Positions 46,221 through 57,122 of a stretch of 64,000 bases of DNA are shown here, piece by piece. Under the pieces are notes generated by a model. It made no database searches, was not told the DNA's origin, and was given only the letters and a program-made list of their open reading frames with translations. The stretch's first letter is position 1. Every line of letters starts with the position of its first letter. The DNA comes from Hyalangium versicolor (GTDB lineage Bacteria; Myxococcota; Myxococcia; Myxococcales; Myxococcaceae): assembly GCF_020103695.1 (NCBI RefSeq), contig NZ_JAHXBF010000013.1, positions 124,001 through 188,000 on the forward strand. The letters are read 5' to 3'. The translations under genes were made by a program, and so were the position numbers.

Positions 46221-47789
46221 TCAGCGCTCGGAGGGGGACAACTGGGAGACCATCGGGCTCGACTGGGTGACGAGGTGGAACTCGACACGGCGGTTCTGCT
46301 CACGGCCGTTGGAGGTGCTGTTGGAGGCCACGGGCACCTCGGGCCCACGGCCCACGGCCATCAGCCGCGTGGGCTCCACGCCGCGCTGGATGAGCGCCTG
46401 GCGCACGGCCTCGGCGCGGGCCAACGAGAGCGCGCGGTTGGTGCGAACCTTCCCCACCGAGTCCGTGTGGCCCTCGATGAGCACGCGGTTGAGCTCCGGG
46501 TGGTTGATGAGCACGTTCGCCACCTGGGTGAGCAGCGCAGAGGAGCGCGGGAGGATGCGCGACCGGCCCGTGGCGAAGAAGACCTTCTGGCGGATCTCCA
46601 ACTGCTGCGGCGTGATGATGACGAACTGGGGGATGCTCGCGGGGCACCCCTGGTTGGAGGCAGGCCCTGCCTGGCGTGGGCAGTTGTCCACGGCGTCCGC
46701 CACCGAGTCGGAGTCCGTGTCCTTCACGGGCGGCGCGGGCGGTGCGGGCGGCGCGGGCGGTGCCGTGGCGACAACCTGTTCGCGCAGGGGCTCGGGCATG
46801 ACCAGGGCAGGTGGCTCGGCGGGCGCTGCCTGGGGCGGGGTGGGGAGGGCCATGGGCGCGGCCATGGCCAGAGGCATCACCGGGGCGGGGGCCTCGTGGC
46901 GCATCGGGGAGAAGGCGCGAAGGGCCACCCCCGTCATCACCCGGTAGGTGGGGATCCCCGGGGCCGAGCCGAACCCAGGCCCACCGGCCGCGAAGAGCTC
47001 GAAACGGCTGGCCACGGGATAGCGCACGCCGCCCAGCACCTGGAGAGGAGCCGAAGCGTGGGTGAGCGGGATGGCGGAGTGGACGCTGAGCTCCGCGCGC
47101 AATCCCTGCCCCGTGGTGGCGACGGCGGCCAGACAAGGCACCTCGGTGCCGACGACGGAGCTTCCCACCGTCGTGGCCTGGCGCAGCCGCAGGCCAGCCT
47201 GGGTCGCGAAGAGCAGGGGGCCCACCTGCTTGCCCGCGGACAGGCGCACCTCGCCCGTCCACGTCTCATCCCGCTGGAACGCGCTGTCTCCTCCCACCGG
47301 CACTCCCACTTCGATGCCGGCGGAGAGGGCCAGGGGTGCTCCTCTTCGCTCGTCCAGGAACCCCACGCGGGCCTGGAGCCGGGGCGTCCCCACGGCTTGG
47401 GCGGAGGGGCGGGTCATGCCGAAGGAGTCGAGGGAGTCCCCCTGCTGGTGGGCGACCAGCGGGAGGATGAACCCCAACTCCACGTTCTTCAGCGCATAGG
47501 CGCCGGAGAGCTCGAAGGAGAGCCGGTCTCGGACGATCTCTCCCACCTGCTCCCCATCCTGGCGCAGGGTGAGCGGGGCTCGCTCGTAATGCCCCAGGAA
47601 CGCCAACTGGAAGGTGCCAGCCTCCAGAAGGCGGCCGGCGGGCGTCGCCAGCGAAGCCTCCGCGGTGGGCTGGATGGACATGCGCTCCAGATCGAACCGC
47701 TGCAGCGGTGTATCCGCCAGCGCAGGGCCGGCGGCCGAAACAAAGAGGCACACGGACACGACAGACAGTTTTCGAGATGAATTGGGCAT
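46221..47789 (-). CDS. OmpA-family outer-membrane protein
   Basis: Predicted 522-residue protein; ATG 47789 has GAGG 5 bases upstream. Signal peptide with ALA-D cleavage, a beta-rich barrel region (about 35-310), a Pro/Ala-rich linker, one calcium-type repeat (DTDSDSVADAVDNCP) and the C-terminal OmpA peptidoglycan-binding domain (about 400-512): KVFFATGRSRILPRSSALL, then IEGHTDSVGKVRTNRALSLA and NRRVEFHLV, with the conserved Asp and Arg present. It would link outer membrane and cell wall. It is upstream of and probably co-expressed with the Ig-repeat surface protein. Confidence 0.93.
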   Translation of the reverse strand: MPNSSRKLSVVSVCLFVSAAGPALADTPLQRFDLERMSIQPTAEASLATPAGRLLEAGTFQLAFLGHYERAPLTLRQDGEQVGEIVRDRLSFELSGAYALKNVELGFILPLVAHQQGDSLDSFGMTRPSAQAVGTPRLQARVGFLDERRGAPLALSAGIEVGVPVGGDSAFQRDETWTGEVRLSAGKQVGPLLFATQAGLRLRQATTVGSSVVGTEVPCLAAVATTGQGLRAELSVHSAIPLTHASAPLQVLGGVRYPVASRFELFAAGGPGFGSAPGIPTYRVMTGVALRAFSPMRHEAPAPVMPLAMAAPMALPTPPQAAPAEPPALVMPEPLREQVVATAPPAPPAPPAPPVKDTDSDSVADAVDNCPRQAGPASNQGCPASIPQFVIITPQQLEIRQKVFFATGRSRILPRSSALLTQVANVLINHPELNRVLIEGHTDSVGKVRTNRALSLARAEAVRQALIQRGVEPTRLMAVGRGPEVPVASNSTSNGREQNRRVEFHLVTQSSPMVSQLSPSER

Positions 47790-47902
47790 GACGACCTCGG
47801 GACGGAGTCCGAATCCCTCCCAAAGCAATCAGGATGCCGAGGCGCAAAGGCCTGCCGCACGAGGCTTTCCTGCTGAGGCGGCGCGCGAGGAGGCTTCGCC
47901 CT

Positions 47903-47919
47903 CGTCGCGTTCCGCGACG
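47903..47919 (-). terminator. Short GC hairpin after the hybrid kinase gene
   Basis: CGTCGCG / CGCGACG with a 3-base loop lies 40 bp downstream of the hybrid kinase stop (read leftwards). Short stem and no U-run; moderate at best. Confidence 0.4.
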
Positions 47920-47958
47920 CATGCGGTGTGATGCAGCGCAGCTCCTGTTTGTTCGGAG

Positions 47959-50471
<2,513 letters not shown>

Positions 50472-50475
<4 letters not shown>

Positions 50476-51275
50476 GCGGCTTTCAGGGCAGCGGCGATGT
50501 GGGCGTTGATTTCGCCCGGAGCGCTCAGGTGAGGGAGGTGCCCCTGGTTTGGCACGAGCTTGAGGTGGCCCTGGGGCAGATGCTCCACCAGGTAGTGTCC
50601 CACCGCGACGGGGACAGCGAAGTCCTGCTGGGGCTGGAGCACCCAGGTGGGCAGCTTGAGCTTGGGGACCTGGGCGCGCAGGTCGGTCTCGAAGGCGAGG
50701 CGCGCCATGGCGATGGCGATGTCCGGGCGGAGCGCGAAGAGCCCTTGGGCGAACGTCTCGGCGACCTCCGGCAGGGCGGAGGGGCCCGCGACGAGCCGCG
50801 CGAAGCCACTGACCCAGGCCTCGTAGTGCTGCTCCATCGCCTCATAGACCGCGTCGAGGTCCTTGCGCTCGAAGCCTCCGGTGTAACCCGGGCTGTTGAA
50901 GTAGCACGGGGAGGCACCGATGAAGACCATGCTCCGGAACAGGGTGGGGCGGCTCAGCCATGCGAGCAGCCCCACCATGCAGCTCATGGAGTGGCCCACG
51001 TAGAAGATGTCGCGGGCGTTGACGGCGTCGAACACCTCGAGCATGTCCGCCGCGTAGCTCTCCATGGTGGAGTAGCGGTGGGTGCTGTAGGCGTTGATGT
51101 CGGAGCCGCCCGCGCCCACATGATCGAACAGGATGATGCGGTGGGTGTCCTGGAAGGCACGCACCTGGTGCCGCCAGGCGGTTTGATCCGTGCCAAACCC
51201 ATGCGCAAACACGAGTACGTCCTGGCCCTGGCCGAGGACGTGCACGTTATTGCGATGGAGGACTGCCTTGGACAT
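50472..51275 (-). CDS. RsbQ/KAI2-like alpha/beta hydrolase
   Basis: Predicted 267-residue hydrolase of the RsbQ/D14 group. The start MSKAVLHRNNVHVLGQGQ and the oxyanion segment VFAHGFGTDQTAWR match RsbQ closely. Nucleophile Ser lies in YVGHSMSCMVGLL, the catalytic Asp in the QQDFAVPV region, and His in NQGHLPHLSAPG. In Bacillus RsbQ acts with the PAS phosphatase RsbP to signal energy stress; its small-molecule product is unidentified. Here the co-encoded partner is a PAS-bearing hybrid kinase, overlapping by 4 bases, in place of RsbP. The pairing by overlap is seen; function is inferred from the Bacillus analogy. Confidence 0.9.
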
Positions 51276-51434
51276 GGATGGGACCCCCCAACTGCGTGAG
51301 TCCTATCATGCCAGTCCATGGCCCTCGGAATCCAATCCAGAGGATGCAAGTCCTCACTCGGAGAGTGAGAATTTCCGCCGGGTGTCAAGTTGTGCGTGTA
51401 TTTCGGTCAAACTCGGACAGAGCTGCGGACGCGC

Positions 51435-52142
51435 CTACGGGGATGGGGAGGGCCCCGGCGGGGGCTTGCGGATCCGGACGCGCATCCTCGGGTGCTCCGG
51501 ATCCTCGGTGACATCCACGTCGATGAGCGCTCCTTCGCCCTCCTGGCGCTGGAGTTCCTGGATGAGGCGCTGCCGGGCCTGCTCGCGCTCGTCGGGCGTG
51601 GCTCCCGCGCGGAACAGGGAGTGGCGCAGCGCTCCGAGCAGGTTGTGGCGCACGCGTCCCTGGAGGCTCGTCACTTCGGGGGAGAGACCGGCGAGTTCGG
51701 GCAGGGCGCGCAGTCGTTCGAGCCCCTCGCGCTCCGGGAGGAGCTGATCGCCCCAGACGTCCACCACCAGCATGGCTGGACCTTCGGGCATACGGCGAAG
51801 CATGGCCTGGACATCCACCAGATGGCTACCCTCGGAGACAAAGGCTTGCGCGATCTGGGTGTTCAGGTCCGGGGCGGGCTCGCGGCCCGTTGGCAGCACC
51901 AGTTGGATGCGCTTGCCCACCTCGAGCTTGTACTCGGCTGTCACCTGGGTGGCCGTGATCAGGCACGCCAGGAAGCAGGCCGCGGTGGCGTATCGCAGCC
52001 AGGGCGCGCGCCCCGGCCGGGCTCGGCTGAGCCTGCGCGCGTCATAGGCCGCGAGCAGCTCCTGCTCGAGGCGGGTCTGGTGTTCCGGGTCCGCTGGGGG
52101 CTCGTGGCCTCGCAGCGCTCGGGAAAGCTCTTCATCCGTCAT
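51435..52142 (-). CDS. Membrane anti-sigma factor-like protein
   Basis: Predicted 235-residue protein starting at ATG 52142, inside the end of the ECF sigma gene (11-base overlap). An N-terminal acidic/helical region (MTDEELSRALRGHEPPADPE) could bind sigma. One membrane segment lies near 51-70 (WLRYATAACFLACLITAT), and the C-terminal 160 residues are periplasmic and contain VEGEG-like acidic and Arg-rich helices. No zinc-binding HxxxCxxC motif is visible, so it belongs to the zinc-free anti-sigma types or is an accessory membrane protein. Coupling to the sigma gene is the main evidence for the role. Confidence 0.65.
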   Translation of the reverse strand: MTDEELSRALRGHEPPADPEHQTRLEQELLAAYDARRLSRARPGRAPWLRYATAACFLACLITATQVTAEYKLEVGKRIQLVLPTGREPAPDLNTQIAQAFVSEGSHLVDVQAMLRRMPEGPAMLVVDVWGDQLLPEREGLERLRALPELAGLSPEVTSLQGRVRHNLLGALRHSLFRAGATPDEREQARQRLIQELQRQEGEGALIDVDVTEDPEHPRMRVRIRKPPPGPSPSP

Positions 52143-52722
52143 TGGCCAGCGCTCCTCCCGCCAGTCCAGCATCCCACCGCGCTCGCAGCTCTCGCACAGC
52201 CCTGGAGGTGCGCTGCCGGACCGCGGCCTCGTTCAGTCCCAGCATCTGGGCGATCTCGCTGAAGCGCAGGCCATCTCCGAAGCGGAGCATCAGCAATTCC
52301 TGCGTCTCGGCGGGCAACCTCGCCAACTCGGATCGGACCCTGGCGGCGTCCTCGTCGCCCACCAGGCGATCGAGCGGCCCCAGCTCCGAATCGGGTACGG
52401 CCGCAGCGGCCTCTTCCGGCACCCTGCCGGTGCGCCTGCGCGCGTCGTCCACCAGGGCATTGCGCGCCATGGACAGCGCGTACGCGAACACCGTGCCCTT
52501 GCGTGGATCGACGCGGTCGAGCGACTCGAGCAGGCGGAGGAAGACCTGGCCCACGAGATCCTCGGCCTCCGCCGGGTGGGACACGCGTCGGCGGAGGTAG
52601 CGCGAGACGGGCTCGTACAGGGCCCGGTACAGCTCCCGGAAGGCGTCGCGATCGCCGCGCTGGCTCCGCAGGAGCAGCCGGGACAGCCACGCGTCTCGAA
52701 GGAGCCGGGGGAGTTGGGGCAT
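52132..52722 (-). CDS. ECF sigma factor (sigma-70 family)
   Basis: Predicted 196-residue sigma factor. Region 2: GDRDAFRELYRALYEPVSRY, EDLVGQVFLRLLESLDR, then VFAYALSMARNALVDDARRR. Region 4: LPAETQELLMLRFGDGLRFS, EIAQMLGLNEAAVRQRTSRA. All elements are intact. It overlaps the downstream membrane protein gene by 11 bases and lies 57 bp after a small secreted-protein gene on the same strand, so the three may form one envelope-stress-type unit. The signal is unknown. Confidence 0.95.
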   Translation of the reverse strand: MPQLPRLLRDAWLSRLLLRSQRGDRDAFRELYRALYEPVSRYLRRRVSHPAEAEDLVGQVFLRLLESLDRVDPRKGTVFAYALSMARNALVDDARRRTGRVPEEAAAAVPDSELGPLDRLVGDEDAARVRSELARLPAETQELLMLRFGDGLRFSEIAQMLGLNEAAVRQRTSRAVRELRARWDAGLAGGALANDG

Positions 52723-52779
52723 GGGCCAGGGGTTCTCCGGCCCACGATACGGCCCAGGCCCGATTTCGTGACAGCTGGG

Positions 52780-53196
52780 CTACTGCTTCTTGATGATCTT
52801 CACCTTCTTGACGACCTTTCCGTCCTCCAACCCCTCGGACTTCGGGCGGTCCCTGGGGTCGAGCGTGCTGACCTGGATGTCGGCCGAGGCCAGGACGGGG
52901 AAGGCCTCGCGGAGGGTCTGGGGGATGCTGTCCTGGGGAACGGTGCCGCCCCAGAGGTCCAGGGTGAGCTCCTGCTGGCCGGGGGTCAGGTGGTGCTTCA
53001 CCTGGATCTGGTGCTGGCCTCCGACGGAGGTGATCGACGCGACGAGCGTCTCCGGATCCGGGAGCTGGCCGCTGGATTCGGCGAGCTTGACGATCACGCG
53101 GGTGCCCGGCTCAGGGGTGGCCGGGGGCGAGGCCTGGGTGGTGAGAGAGAAGAGGCTGAGGACGACGAGGATACGGCTCCACATGTTCGCGCGCAT
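52780..53196 (-). CDS. Secreted hypothetical protein
   Basis: Predicted 138-residue protein with a clear signal peptide (MRANMWSRILVVLSLFSLTTQA-S; about 22 residues). The mature part is beta-rich (TRVIVKLAESSG, HQIQVKHHLTPGQQELTLDL) and ends in a basic tail (KVVKKVKIIKKQ). GGAGG sits 6 bases before the ATG. The family is not recognised. Position just upstream of the ECF sigma/anti-sigma pair suggests a periplasmic component or target of that system. Confidence 0.65.
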   Translation of the reverse strand: MRANMWSRILVVLSLFSLTTQASPPATPEPGTRVIVKLAESSGQLPDPETLVASITSVGGQHQIQVKHHLTPGQQELTLDLWGGTVPQDSIPQTLREAFPVLASADIQVSTLDPRDRPKSEGLEDGKVVKKVKIIKKQ

Positions 53197-53305
53197 GGTG
53201 CGCCTCCGTTGGCGTTGAGTGCCGACAGGAGGTACGGCCTGCGTGCGAAAGTGTGACGGTCAATCGAGACGGCGTGAATGAACAGGGATGTCCGTGAGCA
53301 GAGGC

Positions 53306-54340
53306 TCAGGCGAGCCCACGTTCGAGCTGGCCCACGAGCATCAGGAATTGTGCCCGCTCCGCATCCGCGAGCCGGCCCGAGGCGTCACACCGAGCCAGTA
53401 GCTGCTCGGCGGAGGCGCGCCCCAATGCCGCCATTGGCGACAGGGACTCGAGGTTCGCCAGCAGATCCATCAGCGAGCGCAGCGTCGATGCATCGTCGCG
53501 CACCCCTGACAGGAAGCGGACCTTCGGCTCCGGACGAGCGCATGCCTCGCGGACGAGCCGCTCCAGCCAGCGCGCCGTGGCCTCGATCTTGGCGTAGTCG
53601 AGCTTGTCCGGTGTGTCCTCCGGCGTGTGGTAGTAGCGCCAGCGCCCGTTCGTCAGGAACAGGAACGGCACGTTCCGGCGCCAGAAGCCCCAGTAGTCCG
53701 AGAGCGGTGGCACCGTCTCCGCGTCGAACCGCCGGAGGATGACTCCCGGCTCCACCCGCGCCAGACGCTCTACCAGCGCCGCCGTTCCCTCGCTCCGCTC
53801 CGCCCCCAAGGCGAATACCGACTGGCGGACCTCCTCCGGTGCGCCCTCCGGTCCGATCGCGTGGCCCACCAGATCCATGCACACCATCAGATCGATGGTG
53901 TTCAGTGGCACCGTGGGGTGGAGCGCGAAGTGCTCTGAGCCCATCCCCTCCGAGAGGAAATATGGCGGCTCTTCGCCGTCGAACGCCGCGAAGAGCACGC
54001 CTCGCCCCTTCGGCGGATCACGCCGCAGTGCTCGGGCGACCTCCACCATGATCGCGACCGCCGCCGCGTTGTCGTCCGCGCCGTGGTACGTGTGGCTGCC
54101 CTCCCGGCCCAGATGATCATAGTGCGCCGCGACGAGCACCCACCGGTCCTGCGCTCCTCGGAGCGGCGCGAGGATGTTCGCTCCCCCACAGCCCGGAACC
54201 GGCTGCTCCGTGGGCTCGAGCCCCACCTCTCGGAATGCTTCGGCCACGAGTGCGCGGGCGGCTCGGCCTCCCGCACTCCCCGGGGCACGACCGGCACACT
54301 GGCTCGAACAGAGACTCTCGATGAAGGTTCTCAGGGGCAT
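53306..54340 (-). CDS. M28-family zinc aminopeptidase-like
   Basis: Predicted 344-residue metallopeptidase. Zinc-site sequence is complete: AAHYDHLG (His73, with Asp75), HGADDNAAAVA (bridging Asp near 89-90), DGEEPPYF (Glu123/124), and YYHTPEDTPDKLDY (His near 238). No signal peptide, so it is probably cytoplasmic, or released by another route. The last 60 residues are an extra helical tail absent from minimal M28 enzymes. Divergent from the efflux operon beginning at 54550. Confidence 0.9.
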   Translation of the reverse strand: MPLRTFIESLCSSQCAGRAPGSAGGRAARALVAEAFREVGLEPTEQPVPGCGGANILAPLRGAQDRWVLVAAHYDHLGREGSHTYHGADDNAAAVAIMVEVARALRRDPPKGRGVLFAAFDGEEPPYFLSEGMGSEHFALHPTVPLNTIDLMVCMDLVGHAIGPEGAPEEVRQSVFALGAERSEGTAALVERLARVEPGVILRRFDAETVPPLSDYWGFWRRNVPFLFLTNGRWRYYHTPEDTPDKLDYAKIEATARWLERLVREACARPEPKVRFLSGVRDDASTLRSLMDLLANLESLSPMAALGRASAEQLLARCDASGRLADAERAQFLMLVGQLERGLA

Positions 54341-54549
54341 GGCAGGGAAGGGAGCGTTAGCGCTCGCGAGGGGCAGGAGCGCACCTCATGCGTCAACGTA
54401 GCAGGTGCCTGACGACGGGTGAGGGGCTCTTCGCTCATCCATCCATCTCCTGGTGAGCATCCGCTTTCAGCGTTTGTTGGCCAGCAAGAGGATCGTCCTG
54501 CTGGGTGTGGCCGGTATCGGGCCCCCTTCCTACCTCTGGGCGTACCCCT

Positions 54550-55971
54550 ATGAACGCCCTGCTGATCGCAGCCCTGCTGTTGCCCTTTCGACTGTTGCCC
54601 GCCGCTCTGACGGCCCAGGCGGAACAGACGCCCGTGCAGGCTCCTGCATCCGCCACACCTGCTCAGCCACAGGTTTCGGATCCGTTGCTCACTCCTGTGC
54701 CTCCCGCACCGCTCGAGCTGAAATCGTGGGGAGAGGCGCTCGGGCTGCTGCGCCAGCGCTCCACGGATCTCCAGGTGGCGCTGGCTCAGGTGGAGTCCGC
54801 TGCGGGACAGTGGCGCATCTCGCTCGCCGCGCTGCTCCCGACCCTTCAGGGCACGGCTTCTGTTCAGTACAACGTGCTCAACCCCGATTCCACGAGCTAC
54901 ATCGGTGGAGGGACGAGCAGTGGCGTGGGAGGTGGCACGAGCGGGGGGGACCGGACGCCCACCTCGCCGCTCGGGGTCGGCCTGCTGACCGCCTCGGTGC
55001 CGGTGGTGGACCTGAGCGCATACACCGCGCTGGGCTCGGCGCGCGAGTCGCAACGCGCGGCCACCCTGTCCCTCGCGGAGACACGGCGGCAACTCACGAG
55101 CCGGCTCGCCAGTGCCATCGTCTCCGTGGTGGCCTCGGAGCGGTTGGCTGAGGTCAACCGCGTCAACCTCCGCACCGCATTGGAGCGGTTGGCCCTGGCT
55201 CAGCGCCGGTTGGAACTGGGCGCGGGCACGCAGTTGGATGTGGTGCGCGTGCAGCAGGACGCGGAGACCGCCCGGGATGCGGTGGTGTCAGGCGACGAGT
55301 CGCTGAGGCAATCCCGTGAGGCGCTGGGGCTCGCGCTGGGAGTGCAAGGGGGCGTGGGGCTGGCGCAGGGCACCACGCTGGTGGCGCTGCTCACCCAAGC
55401 CCGGCAGGACTGTCATCAGCTCGAGTCGCTCGACAGGCGGGCGGATCTCGCCGCGGCGCGTGCCCGGCTCACCGTGGCCGAGCGGGGAGTGACCGAGGTG
55501 AAGGGCGCCTACGCCCCGACGTTGGCACTGCAGAGCACCACGGCAGCCATCACGGTGGATCCTGGCTTCGCGGAAGTACCCACCTGGAACATCGGTGCAG
55601 CGCTCGTGCTGCCGTTCTGGGACGGCGGTGTGCGCGAGGGTCGGTTGCGAGTGGCACGGGCCCAGGCGGAGGTGGCACGACAGAACGTAGTGGCTCTGGA
55701 GCGCTCGGTCGAAGTGGAGGTGAACCAGTCCCGGCGCGCCGTGACGGTGGCCCAGGCGACGCGGGACATCGCCGCCCGTGCGAGGGCTCTGGCCGAAGAG
55801 AGTGATCGGCTCACGCGGCGCAGCTTCGAGGTGGGGACGGGGACGAGCCTCGAGCTGGTGCAGTCGGCGGGCGCGCTGCGGCAGGCGGAGCTCCAGTTGG
55901 TGCTGCGCGAGTTCCAGTTCCAGGACACACAGGTGACGGCATTCCTCACGGAGGCAGCATGCGACTGGTGA
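54550..55971 (+). CDS. TolC-family outer-membrane channel
   Basis: Predicted 473-residue protein with signal peptide (MNALLIAALLLPFRLLPAAL). Two long amphipathic helical pairs and the repeated QVESAAGQWRISLAALLPTL / RLTVAERGVTEVKGAYAP segments are typical of the OEP/TolC fold. It lacks a lipobox, unlike the NodT channel at 33829. First gene of a second tripartite pump; the adaptor start lies 13 bases inside its end. A GTG at 54505 is a less likely start. Confidence 0.9.
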   Translation: MNALLIAALLLPFRLLPAALTAQAEQTPVQAPASATPAQPQVSDPLLTPVPPAPLELKSWGEALGLLRQRSTDLQVALAQVESAAGQWRISLAALLPTLQGTASVQYNVLNPDSTSYIGGGTSSGVGGGTSGGDRTPTSPLGVGLLTASVPVVDLSAYTALGSARESQRAATLSLAETRRQLTSRLASAIVSVVASERLAEVNRVNLRTALERLALAQRRLELGAGTQLDVVRVQQDAETARDAVVSGDESLRQSREALGLALGVQGGVGLAQGTTLVALLTQARQDCHQLESLDRRADLAAARARLTVAERGVTEVKGAYAPTLALQSTTAAITVDPGFAEVPTWNIGAALVLPFWDGGVREGRLRVARAQAEVARQNVVALERSVEVEVNQSRRAVTVAQATRDIAARARALAEESDRLTRRSFEVGTGTSLELVQSAGALRQAELQLVLREFQFQDTQVTAFLTEAACDW

Positions 55972-57113
55972 GAGTGGGCGGAGTGGGGTTGGCGGTTCTG
56001 TTCCTGGCAGGGTGCGGGGACAAGAAGGCCGCGGACGGGCCTCAGCAAGGGGCGGCCCAGGGCGCGGGCCAGGCCCTCCCCGTGGAGGTGATCGCGCTGA
56101 AGCCCGGCGAGGTACGCGACACCCAGGAGTACCTGGGCCAGCTCATCTCCCGGAGCAGCGTGTCGCTGCGGCCTCAGGTTGCGGGCTCCATCCAGTCCAT
56201 TCGCGTGAAGCCGGGCGAGCAGGTGAAGCAGGGCCAGGTCCTGCTGGTGGTGGATCCCCGGCGCGAGCGGGCCGATCTGCGCGCGGCGGAAGCTCAGCGC
56301 GCCTCGGCCGTGGCCAATCGCGAGTTTGCCCGGAGCACGCGGGAGCGCGCCGCCCAGCTCCTCAAGGAGGGGCTGATGAGCCGTCAGGACTATGACCAGG
56401 CCGTGGCACAGGCCACGTCGGCCGAGGCCAGCGCCCGAGCCGCCGAGGCACAGATTCAGTCCCAGCAGGTCCAGCTCGGCTATTACGAGGTGAGCGCGCC
56501 CTTCGCGGGAGTCGTGGGAGACATCCCCGTGAAAGTGGGCGACTACGTCACCCCAGAGACGGCGGTGACCAGCGTGGATCAGAGCCGGGCGCTCGAGGCG
56601 TCCGTCCAGATCCCGGTGGAGAGCGCAGCGAAGATAGAGCTCGGCCGGACGGAGGTGGAGCTGTTGAACACGGAGGGCGAGCCCACCGTGAGCGCCCCCA
56701 TCTTCTTCGTGGCTCCCACTCCTACAGGCAACACCCAGTTGGTGGAGGTGAAGGCCGCCTTCGAGAACACCGTGGGGCTGCGCGCGGGCCAGCTGGTGCG
56801 CGCGCGGGTGGTGTACCAGACACGGCAGGCGCTGCTGCTGCCTACCTATGCGGTATCTCGGCTGGGGAGCCAGGCCTTCGCCTTCACGGTAGTCCCTGGG
56901 GATGGCGGCACGGTGGTGCAGCGCCAACCCGTGACGCTGGGGCAGATCGAGGGCAACTCCTACGAGCTGACGGGCGGTCTCGATGCGGGCACCCAGGTGG
57001 CGGTGAGCGGGGTGCAACTGCTCCGGGATGGACAGCCGGTGCAGCCCAAACCCGCCACACCCAAGGGCTCCCAGGCAACGGGCATGGGCGGAGCCTCGGA
57101 CGCAGGCCAGTGA
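55959..57113 (+). CDS. RND efflux adaptor lipoprotein (AcrA-like)
   Basis: Predicted 384-residue periplasmic adaptor with lipobox LFLAGCGD. Lipoyl half VAGSIQSIRVKPGEQVKQGQ, coiled coil (about 95-160), second lipoyl half FAGVVGDIPVKVGDYV, and the barrel region. The ribosome site GGAGG is 4 bases before the ATG. It overlaps the channel gene by 13 bases and is 9 bp before the permease gene. Confidence 0.93.
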   Translation: MRLVRVGGVGLAVLFLAGCGDKKAADGPQQGAAQGAGQALPVEVIALKPGEVRDTQEYLGQLISRSSVSLRPQVAGSIQSIRVKPGEQVKQGQVLLVVDPRRERADLRAAEAQRASAVANREFARSTRERAAQLLKEGLMSRQDYDQAVAQATSAEASARAAEAQIQSQQVQLGYYEVSAPFAGVVGDIPVKVGDYVTPETAVTSVDQSRALEASVQIPVESAAKIELGRTEVELLNTEGEPTVSAPIFFVAPTPTGNTQLVEVKAAFENTVGLRAGQLVRARVVYQTRQALLLPTYAVSRLGSQAFAFTVVPGDGGTVVQRQPVTLGQIEGNSYELTGGLDAGTQVAVSGVQLLRDGQPVQPKPATPKGSQATGMGGASDAGQ

Positions 57114-57122
57114 GGGGCGCGC

